From Salinisphaeraceae bacterium (GTDB lineage Bacteria; Pseudomonadota; Gammaproteobacteria; Nevskiales; Salinisphaeraceae): a DNA stretch of 64,000 nt. This document shows positions 53,915 through 62,588 of the stretch, in pieces. The stretch spans positions 1 through 64,000 of the forward strand of contig NYTH01000055.1 in the NCBI GenBank assembly GCA_002683405.1. Direction: 5' to 3'. Below the pieces are notes generated by a model. That model was not told where the DNA came from. It saw only the letters and a list, made by a program, of their open reading frames with translations, and did not search any database. Position numbers and translations under genes: made by a program. Each line of letters begins with the position of its first letter. Position 1 is the stretch's first letter.

Positions 53915-56416
53915 TCAATCGCGCAGACTCGCCAGCGCGGGCTGACGCAACACGCCGCGAATACCCAGCATGCCGGCCGTCGCAATCGACCCGGCCGCCA
54001 GCCCGATGGCCAGCAGCCAGACCAGCGGTCGGAGCTGGTAATCCAGATCCAGCAGCTGGACGGCGAGCACCACCGCCAGCGTCTGTGCGCAGAGCGTGGC
54101 GAGCAGGGCCGAGAGCAGCCCCACCCCGAGAAATTCGGCCAGCGCCGCCCGCCGCAACAGACTCGCTCGGGCGCCCAGCGCGCGCATGACGGCGGCTTCC
54201 CGCAGCCGCTCGTGGCGGGTGGTCTGGATGGCCGCCAGCAGAACCAGCACGCCCGCCATGAGCGTGAACAGGAACACGAACTCCACGGCGAGGCTGACCC
54301 GGTCGATGACCTGCTCGAGCTGGCGCAGGATGACCTGGATATCCAGTGTGCTGATGTTGGGAAAGCGGCGGATCAGCGTCGATAACGCTGCTTCGTCAGC
54401 CGGCTCGACCTTGATGCTGGTGATCCAGGTGGTGGGGTAGTCGTCGAGAAAGCCAGGCGGGAAGATCAGATAGAAGTTGGCCTGCAGACTGTCCCAGTCG
54501 ATGTGCCGGATGCTGCTGATTTCGGCGCGAAAGGTCTCGCCCGCAACATCGAAGCCCAGGCTGTCGCCCAGGCCCACGTTCAGCCGTTCGGCCACGGATT
54601 CGTCAATGGACACAAGCGCCCGGCCGTGGTCTTCCGCCGTAAACCACTGCCCGGTGACCACCCGGTTGTCGTTCTTCAGTTCCGCCTGCCAGGACAGATT
54701 CAGCTCGCGGCGCATCAACTCGCCAGCTTCCTCCCGGTCGACCTTGTCGTTCGGCAATGCTTCGCCGTTACGCTGAGTCAGGCGACCGCGGATCATCGGA
54801 TACAGCTCGGGCGACCGGTTCATCTGCTCGCTCAGATAGCGCTCGACCTGATCCAGCTGATCAGGTGCGATGTTGATCAGAAACCGGTTGGGCGCGTCCT
54901 GGTCGATACTCTGCTCCCAGCTGGCCAGGATGTCGGTCCGCACGATGGCCAGCGTGAACAGCACCGCCAGGCCGATACCGAAGGCCACGATCAACAGGCT
55001 GGTCTGCTGCGGCCGCCGCAGCAGCGCGGTCACGCCCTGGCGCCAGCCGCCCACCGGCACCAGGGCGCGATCGACCAGCAGGCCAAGCCCCTTGAGAAAC
55101 AGGCGGGCGGCCGCCCACAGCACGATGGCGCTGAGCAGCCCGCCGCCCAGCACGTACAGGCACAGCAGGAGATCGCCGGTCTGCCAGGCCACCAGGCCGA
55201 CCACGGACAGTATCGCCACCGGGTACAGGGCCCGGGTGGCCGGGTCGCCCGCCGCGCTGCCCTGCAGCACGCGCAATGGCGGCGCGTTGCGGGCGGCGGC
55301 CAGCAGCGGCCAGGCAAAGCCGCCCAGAATGACCGCGCCGGTCAGCAGCGCCGGCCACAGCGACAGCGGACTGGCGCCGGGTAGCGCCAGCGACAGGGCC
55401 CGCGCGGCGATACCGCTGAGCACCGCCTGCGCCGTCCAGCCCAGGCTCAGGCCGAGCACAATGCCCGCGCTGCCCAGCATCACCAGCTGCCAGGCCAGCA
55501 TGCGGCCCAGAAAACCCCGGCGCGCCCCGAGTGACTTGATCAGCGCGATCTCGTCGTAGCGGCGCAGCGCGTGCTGATGCGCCGTCATGGCGATCGCGAT
55601 GCCGGCCAGAATGACGGCGATCAACGCCGACAGATCGAGAAACACTTCGGCGCGATCCAGTGCCCGCTGCAGCGCAGGCCGCGCTTCGGACGCGCTTTCC
55701 ATGGATTCGCCCCGGCCGAGCGTTGGCTCGGTCTCGGCGCGCCAGCTGCGCACAACGTCCGGCTCGCCCGCCAGCAGCACGTTGTATTCGGCCCGGCTGC
55801 CGGGCTGCAGCAGCTTGGTGGCGGGCACGTCGGCCAGGTTCATCAGCACCCGCGGCGCCAGGCCCAGAAAGCCGGCGCCGCGATCCGGCTCCGCGATCAG
55901 CCGGGCAGTGATTTCCAGTTCGGACTCGCCCAGCTGCAGGCGGTCGCCAAGGCGCAAGTCCAGCTCGGCGAGCACCCGGCGCTCTACCCACACTGCCCCG
56001 GCCGGCGGCCCGCTGCCGATCGTCTGACCGCTGCTGTCTTCGGCATCGCGGCTGATGATGACCTCACCGCGCAGCGGGTAGGCCGGCTCGACCGCCTTGA
56101 CCGATACCAGCGCCGTGTTTTCGCCCCCCGGCTGGATGCCCACGCTGGCGAATTCGACCGTTTCCGCCACGCGCAGCCCCGCGGCCTGCATCGCCTCGCG
56201 ACGGTCGGGCGCCAGCCTATCGCGCAGTTCCAGGCGCAGGTCCGAGGCGATTGCTTCGCCGCCGCCGGCCGCCATGGCGGCGCGCACACGGTCGGTGAAC
56301 AGGCTCACCGCCGCGGCCGCGGCCACTGCAATGGCCACCGCGGCAACCAGCAGCAGCAGATCGCCGCGCAACCCCTCGCGGCGCAGCTGCAGCCACGCGA
56401 ACCGAGCGCTGTTCAT
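53915..56416 (-). CDS. ybbP: ABC transporter permease YbbP (FtsX-like)
   Basis: 833 residues. One N-terminal TM helix, a large periplasmic domain, then three TM helices, and a second repeat of the same layout with a C-terminal FtsX domain ('EFVFLFTLMAGVLVLLAAIQTTRHERLREAAVMRALG'). This is the MacB/FtsX-type permease layout of E. coli YbbP (804 aa). It forms a complex with YbbA and works with TesA in lipid or hydrophobic export, by gene-neighbourhood inference. Its start overlaps the YbbA stop (ATGA). Confidence 0.92.
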   Translation of the reverse strand: MNSARFAWLQLRREGLRGDLLLLVAAVAIAVAAAAAVSLFTDRVRAAMAAGGGEAIASDLRLELRDRLAPDRREAMQAAGLRVAETVEFASVGIQPGGENTALVSVKAVEPAYPLRGEVIISRDAEDSSGQTIGSGPPAGAVWVERRVLAELDLRLGDRLQLGESELEITARLIAEPDRGAGFLGLAPRVLMNLADVPATKLLQPGSRAEYNVLLAGEPDVVRSWRAETEPTLGRGESMESASEARPALQRALDRAEVFLDLSALIAVILAGIAIAMTAHQHALRRYDEIALIKSLGARRGFLGRMLAWQLVMLGSAGIVLGLSLGWTAQAVLSGIAARALSLALPGASPLSLWPALLTGAVILGGFAWPLLAAARNAPPLRVLQGSAAGDPATRALYPVAILSVVGLVAWQTGDLLLCLYVLGGGLLSAIVLWAAARLFLKGLGLLVDRALVPVGGWRQGVTALLRRPQQTSLLIVAFGIGLAVLFTLAIVRTDILASWEQSIDQDAPNRFLINIAPDQLDQVERYLSEQMNRSPELYPMIRGRLTQRNGEALPNDKVDREEAGELMRRELNLSWQAELKNDNRVVTGQWFTAEDHGRALVSIDESVAERLNVGLGDSLGFDVAGETFRAEISSIRHIDWDSLQANFYLIFPPGFLDDYPTTWITSIKVEPADEAALSTLIRRFPNISTLDIQVILRQLEQVIDRVSLAVEFVFLFTLMAGVLVLLAAIQTTRHERLREAAVMRALGARASLLRRAALAEFLGVGLLSALLATLCAQTLAVVLAVQLLDLDYQLRPLVWLLAIGLAAGSIATAGMLGIRGVLRQPALASLRD

Positions 56417-57096
56417 GCCAGGCGACCGCTGCTTAGCGTAAGGCAGCGATCGCAGTGACCCGCCAGTTCCCGGTCGTGCGTGACCATGACCAGCGTGGTG
56501 CCGGTTTCGCGGTTCATCTGGAAGAGCAGGTCGCTGATGCTGTCGCTGGTCTTGTCGTCGAGGTTGCCGGTGGGTTCGTCGGCGAACAGAAGCTGCGGGC
56601 GAATCGCAAACGCCCGCGCCAGGGCCACACGCTGCTGCTCGCCCCCCGACAGTTGTCGCGGACGATGCGTCAGGCGGTGCGCCAGCCCCACCGATTCCAG
56701 GGCCTGGCTGGCGCGCTGACGCGCGTCGGGCTGGCCGCTGAGCTCGAGCGACAGCATGACGTTCTCCACGGCGGTCAGGCCCGACAGAAGCTGGAACGAC
56801 TGGAACACGAAGCCGACCCGGCCGGCCCGCAGGGCGGCGCGATCGTCTTCATCCATGCCGGCCAGTGACTGGCCGAGCAACCGGATTTCGCCCGAACTGA
56901 CCTCGTCCAGCCCCGCGAGCAGGCCCAGTAGCGTGCTCTTGCCGCTGCCGGAACTGCCTACAATGGCAAGGCTTTCGCCGGCGGCGACCTCGACATCCAG
57001 GTTATCGAGGATGGTGAGCGACGTTTCGCCGCTGCTAACCTGCTTGCCGATATTCAGCGCCTGTATGGCTGGCTTGTGTTCAGATGACGCTTGCAA
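56413..57096 (-). CDS. ybbA: ABC transporter ATP-binding protein YbbA
   Basis: 227 residues from a TTG start. Walker A 'GSSGSGKSTLLGLLAGLD', Q-loop region 'FVFQSFQLLSGLTAVEN', signature 'LSGGEQQRVALARAF', Walker B 'LLFADEPTGNLD', H-loop 'MVTHDRELA'. It is the ATPase of the YbbAP exporter and is translationally coupled to ybbP. The TTG start shares bases with the divergent tesA start, so the two genes have no real intergenic gap. Confidence 0.93.
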   Translation of the reverse strand: MQASSEHKPAIQALNIGKQVSSGETSLTILDNLDVEVAAGESLAIVGSSGSGKSTLLGLLAGLDEVSSGEIRLLGQSLAGMDEDDRAALRAGRVGFVFQSFQLLSGLTAVENVMLSLELSGQPDARQRASQALESVGLAHRLTHRPRQLSGGEQQRVALARAFAIRPQLLFADEPTGNLDDKTSDSISDLLFQMNRETGTTLVMVTHDRELAGHCDRCLTLSSGRLA

Positions 57097-57740
57097 TGAA
57101 AAAAATCCTTTCGATTCTGTATCTATTCGTCGCTGTTGCAGTGATCGTGCCGCCCGCTGCGGCGTCGGCCAATGACGGTGAACCGACCATTCTGGTGCTG
57201 GGTGACAGTCTGTCCGCAGCCTATGGCCTGGACAAGGACGACGGGTGGGTCGCGCTTATGCGAGACCGCCTCGCCACGGAAGGCTATCCGCATCAGGTGT
57301 TCAACGCGAGCATCAGCGGCGAGACGACGTCGGGCGGGCTGCGCCGTCTGCCGGATCTGCTCGACAGGCACGCGCCGCAAATCGTCGTGCTCGAGCTGGG
57401 TGCTAACGATGGCCTGCGCGCCCTGTCGCTCAGCGCCATGCGCGGCAACCTCAAACAGATGATCCAGGCCAGCCGCGAAGCCGGCGCGCAGGTGCTGTTG
57501 CTGGGTATGCGTATCCCGCAGAACTACGGGGCCACCTATGCGGATGCCTTTTTTGAATCCTTTCAGCAGCTGGCAACTCAGATGGATGTGGCCGCGGTCG
57601 AATTCTTCCTTGCCCCCATTGCGCTGAACCAGGACTATTTCCAGTCGGATCGGCTGCATCCCAATGCCGCCGCCCAGCCGATGCTGCTGGACGAAATGTG
57701 GGATGAACTGGCCGGCATGCTGCCTGAGAAGCCGGAATAG
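57096..57740 (+). CDS. tesA: periplasmic thioesterase/lysophospholipase TesA (GDSL family)
   Basis: 214 residues from ATG 57096; ATG 57084 is also possible and would add four residues. Signal peptide 'LSILYLFVAVAVIVPPAAASA' then the GDSL block 'ILVLGDSLSAAYGL' with Ser, 'SGETTSGGLRRLPDLLD' (Gly), 'VLELGANDGLR' (Asn), and Asp/His in 'SDRLHPNAAAQPM'. The enzyme cleaves acyl-CoA and lysophospholipids in the periplasm. It is divergent from ybbA as in E. coli, but here the start codons share a base, so promoters must lie inside coding DNA. Confidence 0.95.
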   Translation: MKKILSILYLFVAVAVIVPPAAASANDGEPTILVLGDSLSAAYGLDKDDGWVALMRDRLATEGYPHQVFNASISGETTSGGLRRLPDLLDRHAPQIVVLELGANDGLRALSLSAMRGNLKQMIQASREAGAQVLLLGMRIPQNYGATYADAFFESFQQLATQMDVAAVEFFLAPIALNQDYFQSDRLHPNAAAQPMLLDEMWDELAGMLPEKPE

Positions 57741-57830
57741 ATTGAGGTCTTGCAAAACTGTCCGAATGCCCAAATATTGAGCCAATTGCGCGCAAGTAGC
57801 TGTAATAAGTGAAAAAAATTTTCTCCATCG

Positions 57831-57859
57831 TCTTGAATGCAAGCAGCCAGGCCCTAGGT
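57831..57859 (+). promoter_or_regulatory. candidate sigma-32 (heat-shock) promoter
   Basis: CTTGAAT (57832-57838), then 13 bases, then CCCTAGGT (57852-57859). This is close to the CTTGAAA-N11-16-CCCCATNT consensus. It is 72 bases before the hsp20 start, the expected place. Confidence 0.4.
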
Positions 57860-57930
57860 TATGAGGCACAGGAGGCGAAGAAGGGTTAAAGGCCTCCAAT
57901 TGATCAGACAATGACCTGGAGGTAATGACA

Positions 57931-58371
57931 ATGGCATTGCAGCACTATCAACCGAACAGCGTTCTGCAGCAGTTCAACAACGAGATCAACCGGCTGTTCA
58001 GCCGCAGCTTTGATGACTATCCGGCGCTTGCCAACAGCGGCTGGGTACCGGCCGTCGACGTGCACGAAACCGAAGACGCTTACCGCATCGAGGCGGATGT
58101 GCCCGGAATCAAGGCGGACGACATCGAAGTCACGCTGGAAAAAGGGGTGCTGACCCTGCGCGGCGAGCGCAAGGCAGAGCATGACGCCGAGCAGCAGGGC
58201 ACGCGTCACGTGGAGCGATCCTACGGGGCCTTCGTACGTCGGTTCTCGCTGCCCGATACGGCCGACGCGGACAACATCGACGCCGAGGTGAACAACGGCG
58301 TGCTCCGGCTGACCATAAAGAAGAAGGCCGAGAGCAAGCCGCGGCGCATCGAGGTCAAGGTCAACAGCTGA
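57931..58371 (+). CDS. Hsp20 family small heat-shock protein
   Basis: 146 residues from ATG 57931, 8 bases from GGAGG; ATG 57925 sits too close to the site. Alpha-crystallin domain: 'VPAVDVHETEDAYRIEADVPGIKADDIEV', 'GVLTLRGERKAE', 'FVRRFSLPDTADADNIDAEVNNGVLRL', and a C-terminal I-x-V motif 'RRIEVKVNS'. It binds unfolded proteins and keeps them ready for DnaK/ClpB. A heat-shock type promoter and a terminator frame it as a single-gene unit. Confidence 0.95.
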   Translation: MALQHYQPNSVLQQFNNEINRLFSRSFDDYPALANSGWVPAVDVHETEDAYRIEADVPGIKADDIEVTLEKGVLTLRGERKAEHDAEQQGTRHVERSYGAFVRRFSLPDTADADNIDAEVNNGVLRLTIKKKAESKPRRIEVKVNS

Positions 58372-58397
58372 TTCGGCCCCGGCCCACTCGCCGACCC

Positions 58398-58428
58398 AAA
58401 GGCCCGCCGTTCTGGCGGGCCTTTTTTA
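58398..58428 (+). terminator. rho-independent terminator after hsp20
   Basis: AAAGGCCCGCC (58398-58408), loop GTTCT, GGCGGGCCTTTTTT. A strong GC stem followed by a T-run, 26 bases after the hsp20 stop. Confidence 0.9.
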
Positions 58429-58505
58429 TAGCTCTTCGCGCTCTAGGTAATTACTGAGTGAGTGCGGCTCTGCGTTATCTCGTGTTGCTGAAAGCACAAG
58501 AGTTT

Positions 58506-58994
58506 CGCCGCTGCTGCGCAGCTGATGCGAGTACCTTTTTTTGCCAGAAAAAAAGGAACCAAAAAAGCTGGTTCCGGCCTTGTTGCCCGTTTATCCGCTA
58601 CGCGGATTAACGGGTCCCCGTGCAGGCTGCGGAACGCGGACAGGTCGGCCCGACTCGCATCCTGCGAGGCGGGCCTCAAAAGTACATCCTTGTACTTTTG
58701 ACCTTGCGTCCCCCAGCCCGCCCGGCAACTCGGACGGCGGACGAAGGCACTGAGGCTGAATTGGTGTGCTCTTGAATCCCCGTCGAACTAGCCGAGCACC
58801 GGAGGCAGCCGGGGTTCCCGGCCCGAGCGTGGGACAGGAGTCCCTCATTCGGACCCTCGGCTGGCGCAGGCGCGCAGGGTACCCGGTAGCGAAACGCAGT
58901 TTTGCTACTGGGCGAGTTCGCGGGGAACGCCTTTTTGCTTCCTTTTTCGACGTTTATCGAAAAAGGAAGGTGCATCAGCTGCGTAGCAGCGGCG
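58506..58994. mobile_element. 489-bp MITE-like element with 23-bp terminal inverted repeats
   Basis: Left end (58506-58528, starts CGCCGCTGCTGCGCAGC) and right end (58972-58994) are inverted copies with one mismatch over 23 bp. Inside are at least three near-perfect hairpins: 58586-58614 (CCCGTTTATCCGC arm), 58678-58699 (AAAAGTACA/TGTACTTTT), and one near the right end around TTCCTTTTTCGA. No protein is supported inside. No clear target-site duplication is seen. It may be a non-autonomous transposon or a structured repeat. The remaining DNA to 59102 also has no gene. Confidence 0.6.
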
Positions 58995-59102
58995 CAATGC
59001 TTACATCCCGATTCAGTCTCATCGAACTGGTTGCCGAATACTTTCCCGCTAAAGTGCGAAGAACCTTTTTATTGTTGTCTTGCAGATCAGTTCGTCGCGC
59101 CG

Positions 59103-60572
59103 CTACAACGGCGGCCGCTCGTAGCCGCCCAGCCCGGCCTCGGCCAGCAGTTCGGCGAACCGAATGCTGCTGTGGTCCTCCAGATAGGGCGCGATGATCT
59201 GTACCCCCACCGGCAGCCCGTCTGCCGTGCGTCCGGCCGGCGCGACCGTGGCCGGCAGCTTCGCCGTGGTGGCGGCGGCAATCCAGAGAAACTGATCGCG
59301 GTAGGGGCGGGGTTGACCGTCCACGTGAATTGTCCGCGACAGCACCGTGCCGGCCTGATCATGCGGGATGGCCGGGGTGGGCGTAACCGGCGTGATCAGC
59401 ACGTCGTAGCGCTCGAAAAAGTGCGCCCAGCCCTCGCGCAGCTTTTCCCGCTGCTCATGGGCGCGCGCCCAGTCCTTGTGGCTGGCCGTGGCGGCTCGCA
59501 GAAATTCGCCGATGGGGCTCTGGCCGCGGCCGGTCCATTTGTAGAAGGCGGCGCCGGCGCGCATGCGCTTGTACAGCTTCGTCGGTACGCCGGCACCGAT
59601 GACGGCGTTGAGCAGTTGGTTGTAAAGCGCGGCCTGCTCTTCCAGCGTCGCCGGCAGGGCGGGCTCGTAATCGACCTGTCCGCCGGCCTGTTCGATTCCG
59701 CGGGCCAGGCCCTCCAGGCGCGACCGGGTGGCCTGATCGACCGGACAGAAAGAATCATCCAGATGGCAGGCCACGCGGAAATCGGAGAGTTTCTCGCGGC
59801 GGGACGGCGGAAGCTGCAGCTTCCAGCCCCCGCGTTCCAGCGGGCCCGCGCCGGCCACGACGTCCAGCACGAGGCGCAGGTCCGCGGCGCTGCGGGCGAG
59901 CGGGCCGCCTACGGCAAGGTCCGGCTCGGACCGCGTACCCGGCGGCCCCGGAATATGGCCCTGCAGCGGCACGATGCCCCAGGAGGGTTTGTGTCCGTAC
60001 ACGCCGCACCAGTGGGCCGGCGTGCGGATGGAGCCGCCGATGTCGCTGCCCAGCTCGAAGCTGGTCAGCCCGGCCGCGACGGCGGCTGCGGCGCCGCCGG
60101 ACGAGCCGCCCGGGGTCCGCGTGGTGTCCCAGGGATTATTGCTGGTGCCGAAGACGCTGTTGTAGGACTGGATGTCCTGCGCCATGCGCGGCACGTTGGT
60201 CTTGCCGTACACGATCGAGCCCGCATCGAGCAGCCGCTGCGTGGCAATGGCGTTACGCTCCGGCCGGTAGCCGCGCAGCGACGGGTCGCCACAGACGGTG
60301 GGCAGGCCGACCACGTCGTAGGTGTCCTTGAGGGTGATCGGCAGGCCGTGTAGCGGCCCCCAGAGTTCCCCCTTTGCCAGCGCCTCATCGGCTGCTTCGG
60401 CGCGTGCCCGTGCCGCCTCCACATTCAGGGTGACCACGGCATTGAGCGGCGGATTGACGCGTTTTTCGCGCGCCAGCACCTGGTCCAGTGCCTCCACGGC
60501 GCTGATTTCGCGCGCGCGAGTGGCGCGGGCCAGGTCCGCGGCCGAGTCGTGGTGGGATACGGAATCAGTCAT
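59103..60572 (-). CDS. amidase signature family protein
   Basis: 489 residues. The AS catalytic set is visible: Lys in 'PITLKDTYDVVGLPTV', 'TRTPGGSSGGAAAAVAAGL' (cis-Ser), and nucleophile Ser in 'GSDIGGSIRTPAHWCGVYG'. C-terminal 'DGLPVGVQIIAPYLEDHSSI' is usual. It hydrolyses amide bonds; substrate unknown. It is a monocistronic gene facing away from the fpr operon, 185 bases away. Confidence 0.92.
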   Translation of the reverse strand: MTDSVSHHDSAADLARATRAREISAVEALDQVLAREKRVNPPLNAVVTLNVEAARARAEAADEALAKGELWGPLHGLPITLKDTYDVVGLPTVCGDPSLRGYRPERNAIATQRLLDAGSIVYGKTNVPRMAQDIQSYNSVFGTSNNPWDTTRTPGGSSGGAAAAVAAGLTSFELGSDIGGSIRTPAHWCGVYGHKPSWGIVPLQGHIPGPPGTRSEPDLAVGGPLARSAADLRLVLDVVAGAGPLERGGWKLQLPPSRREKLSDFRVACHLDDSFCPVDQATRSRLEGLARGIEQAGGQVDYEPALPATLEEQAALYNQLLNAVIGAGVPTKLYKRMRAGAAFYKWTGRGQSPIGEFLRAATASHKDWARAHEQREKLREGWAHFFERYDVLITPVTPTPAIPHDQAGTVLSRTIHVDGQPRPYRDQFLWIAAATTAKLPATVAPAGRTADGLPVGVQIIAPYLEDHSSIRFAELLAEAGLGGYERPPL

Positions 60573-60645
60573 GTCGGTCGTGCCTGCGAAAAACCGGGCG
60601 GCGCGGACGATAGCAGCTTGGCGCGCCGCCCGGTAGCACTTTGTT

Positions 60646-60688
60646 GAGAATAATTCGTATTTACGAAACGGCGGCTCTGCGTTAGACT
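60646..60688 (+). promoter_or_regulatory. candidate Fur box and promoter for fpr-fbp operon
   Basis: GAGAATAATTCGTATTTAC (60646-60664) has 11 of 19 bases of the Fur consensus, and TTCGTA-TT-TACGAA (60654-60667) is a perfect palindrome overlapping it. TTTACG (60660-60665) and TAGACT (60683-60688), 17 bases apart, make a reasonable promoter that the box would block. Confidence 0.4.
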
Positions 60689-60757
60689 GCGCCCGCGCTG
60701 GGGCGGCCGTATTCCGCGTCGCCGGCGCTCACATTTGCAACCACGTTCTGCAGCCTC

Positions 60758-61534
60758 ATGAAGAATCTGCGCAGCGAGCAGGTGACTTCGGTCCGTCACT
60801 GGAACGACAGCCTGTTCAGCTTCACCACAACGCGTCAGCCCGGCGTGCGTTTTGAAAACGGCCAGTTCCTGATGCTGGGCCTGCCGGTAGACGGCAAGCC
60901 CCTCATGCGCGCCTATTCGGTGGCCAGCGCCAACTGGGAGGAGCAGCTGGAGTTCTTCAGCATCAAGGTGCCCGACGGCCCGCTGACATCACGGCTGCAG
61001 CATCTGCAGATTGGCGACGAAATACTCCTGAGCAGCAAGCCCACGGGCACGCTGCTCATCGATGACCTGCACCCCGGCAAGCGGCTCTACCTGTTCGCCA
61101 CGGGAACAGGGCTGGCGCCGTTTCTGTCGATCATCAAGGATCCGGATACCTACGAGCGCTTCGATCGTGTGGTGTTGACCCACGGCGTGCGCCAGGTCAG
61201 TGATCTGGCCTACCACGACTACATCACCCGCCAGTTGCCGCAGCACGAGCTGCTGGGCGACATCATCGCCCGGCAGCTGGTCTACTACCCCACCGTCACG
61301 CGTGAGCCCTTTCGCAACGAAGGCCGGCTGACCGAGCTTGCCGAAACCGGCCGGCTGACCTCGGCGCTGGGCCTGCCGGACCTGGATCCGGCCGATGACC
61401 GGGCCATGATCTGCGGCAGTACCGCCATGCTGGCGGATTTTCGCGGGCTGCTGGACAGTCGCGGCTTTCAGGTGTCGGCCCGCATCGGCGCCCCTGGAGA
61501 TTACGTTTATGAACGCGCATTTGTTGACAGCTAG
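60758..61534 (+). CDS. fpr: ferredoxin-NADP+ reductase
   Basis: 258 residues. FAD-binding motif 'MRAYSVASANWEEQLEFFSIK', NADP motif 'FATGTGLAPFLSIIKD' and the aromatic C-terminal 'GDYVYERAFVDS', typical of Fpr of the bacterial plastidic-type subclass. It passes electrons between NADPH and ferredoxin or flavodoxin, often for Fe-S repair and Fe3+ reduction. The next gene starts inside its last 26 bases, and both serve iron/redox handling. Confidence 0.93.
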   Translation: MKNLRSEQVTSVRHWNDSLFSFTTTRQPGVRFENGQFLMLGLPVDGKPLMRAYSVASANWEEQLEFFSIKVPDGPLTSRLQHLQIGDEILLSSKPTGTLLIDDLHPGKRLYLFATGTGLAPFLSIIKDPDTYERFDRVVLTHGVRQVSDLAYHDYITRQLPQHELLGDIIARQLVYYPTVTREPFRNEGRLTELAETGRLTSALGLPDLDPADDRAMICGSTAMLADFRGLLDSRGFQVSARIGAPGDYVYERAFVDS

Positions 61535-62540
61535 AGCCGCGCTGCTGGCCGCGGCCACGGTGCTGGGTCCCCTGGTCATGACCGGCTGCTCGGCGCCCGA
61601 GGACGAGTCCGTGCTGACCGTCTATTCCTCGCGCCAGCCGCATCTGATCGAGCCCCTGTTCGACAAGTACCGGGCCGAAACCGGCGTGCAGGTGCGCTAC
61701 GTCAATGATGAGGCCGGCGCGCTGCTGCACAGGCTTGAAGCCGAAGGCGAGAGCACGGCCGGCGACCTGTTTCTGACCGTGGATGCCGGCAACCTCTGGC
61801 AGGCCGCCGAGTCCGGATATCTGCAGCCGGTGGAATCGGATGTGCTGGAGCGCAACATACCCGATCACCTCCAGGACCCGGACAACCGCTGGTTCGGCCT
61901 GTCGGTGCGCGCGCGCACCATTGTCTATTCCACCGAACGCGTCAGCCCGGACGACCTGTCGACCTATGAGGCGCTGGCGGGCGAAGCCTGGCGCAACCGC
62001 CTGTGTCTGCGCACCTCCAAGAAGGTCTACAACCAGTCGCTGGTGGCCATGATGATTCACCAGCACGGCGAGCCGGCGACCGAAGAGGTGGTCCGCGGCT
62101 GGGTACGCAATCTGGCGGCGCCGCCGTTTGCCAACGACGTGGCGGTCATGGACGCGATCAAGGCCGGGCAGTGCGACGTGGGGATCGTCAACAGCTACTA
62201 TTTCGGCCGGATGCAGAAGGACGATCCGGACGTGCCGCTGGCCCTGTTCTGGGCCAATCAGGACAGCGAGGGCGTACATGTGAATGTCTCCGGTGGAGGC
62301 GTGATCGCGGCGTCCGACAACCCCGCAGCCGCCAAAGCCCTGCTTGAATGGCTGTCCGGCGACGAGGCACAGTCGCTGTTCGCCTCGCTGGACCTGGAGT
62401 ATCCCGCCAATCCGGAACTGATGGCTCATCCCATCGTGGAAGCCTGGGGCGACTTCAAGCCCAACCCGATCAACGTCTCGAAAGCCGGTGCGCTGCAGAC
62501 CGAGGCGGTCAAGCTCATGGAGCGGGCCGGCTATCGATGA
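61509..62540 (+). CDS. fbpA: Fe3+ ABC transporter substrate-binding protein
   Basis: 343 residues; ATG 61509 overlaps fpr by 26 bases with GGAG upstream. Signal ends in a lipobox-like 'LVMTGCSAPE', so a lipoprotein is possible. The iron-binding pattern is as in FbpA/FutA: 'VYSSRQPHLIEPLFDKY' start, Tyr in 'VYNQSLVAMM', and the Tyr pair in 'GIVNSYYFGRM'. C-terminal blocks 'LFWANQDSEGVHVNVSGGGV' and 'LEYPANPELMAHPIVEAWG' are family features. It captures Fe3+ in the periplasm for the permease downstream. Confidence 0.9.
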   Translation: MNAHLLTARAALLAAATVLGPLVMTGCSAPEDESVLTVYSSRQPHLIEPLFDKYRAETGVQVRYVNDEAGALLHRLEAEGESTAGDLFLTVDAGNLWQAAESGYLQPVESDVLERNIPDHLQDPDNRWFGLSVRARTIVYSTERVSPDDLSTYEALAGEAWRNRLCLRTSKKVYNQSLVAMMIHQHGEPATEEVVRGWVRNLAAPPFANDVAVMDAIKAGQCDVGIVNSYYFGRMQKDDPDVPLALFWANQDSEGVHVNVSGGGVIAASDNPAAAKALLEWLSGDEAQSLFASLDLEYPANPELMAHPIVEAWGDFKPNPINVSKAGALQTEAVKLMERAGYR

Positions 62541-62588
62541 GGGGGCCAGCCGGGACATGCTGAGCCCGCGCGCGGCACACGGGGCCTG

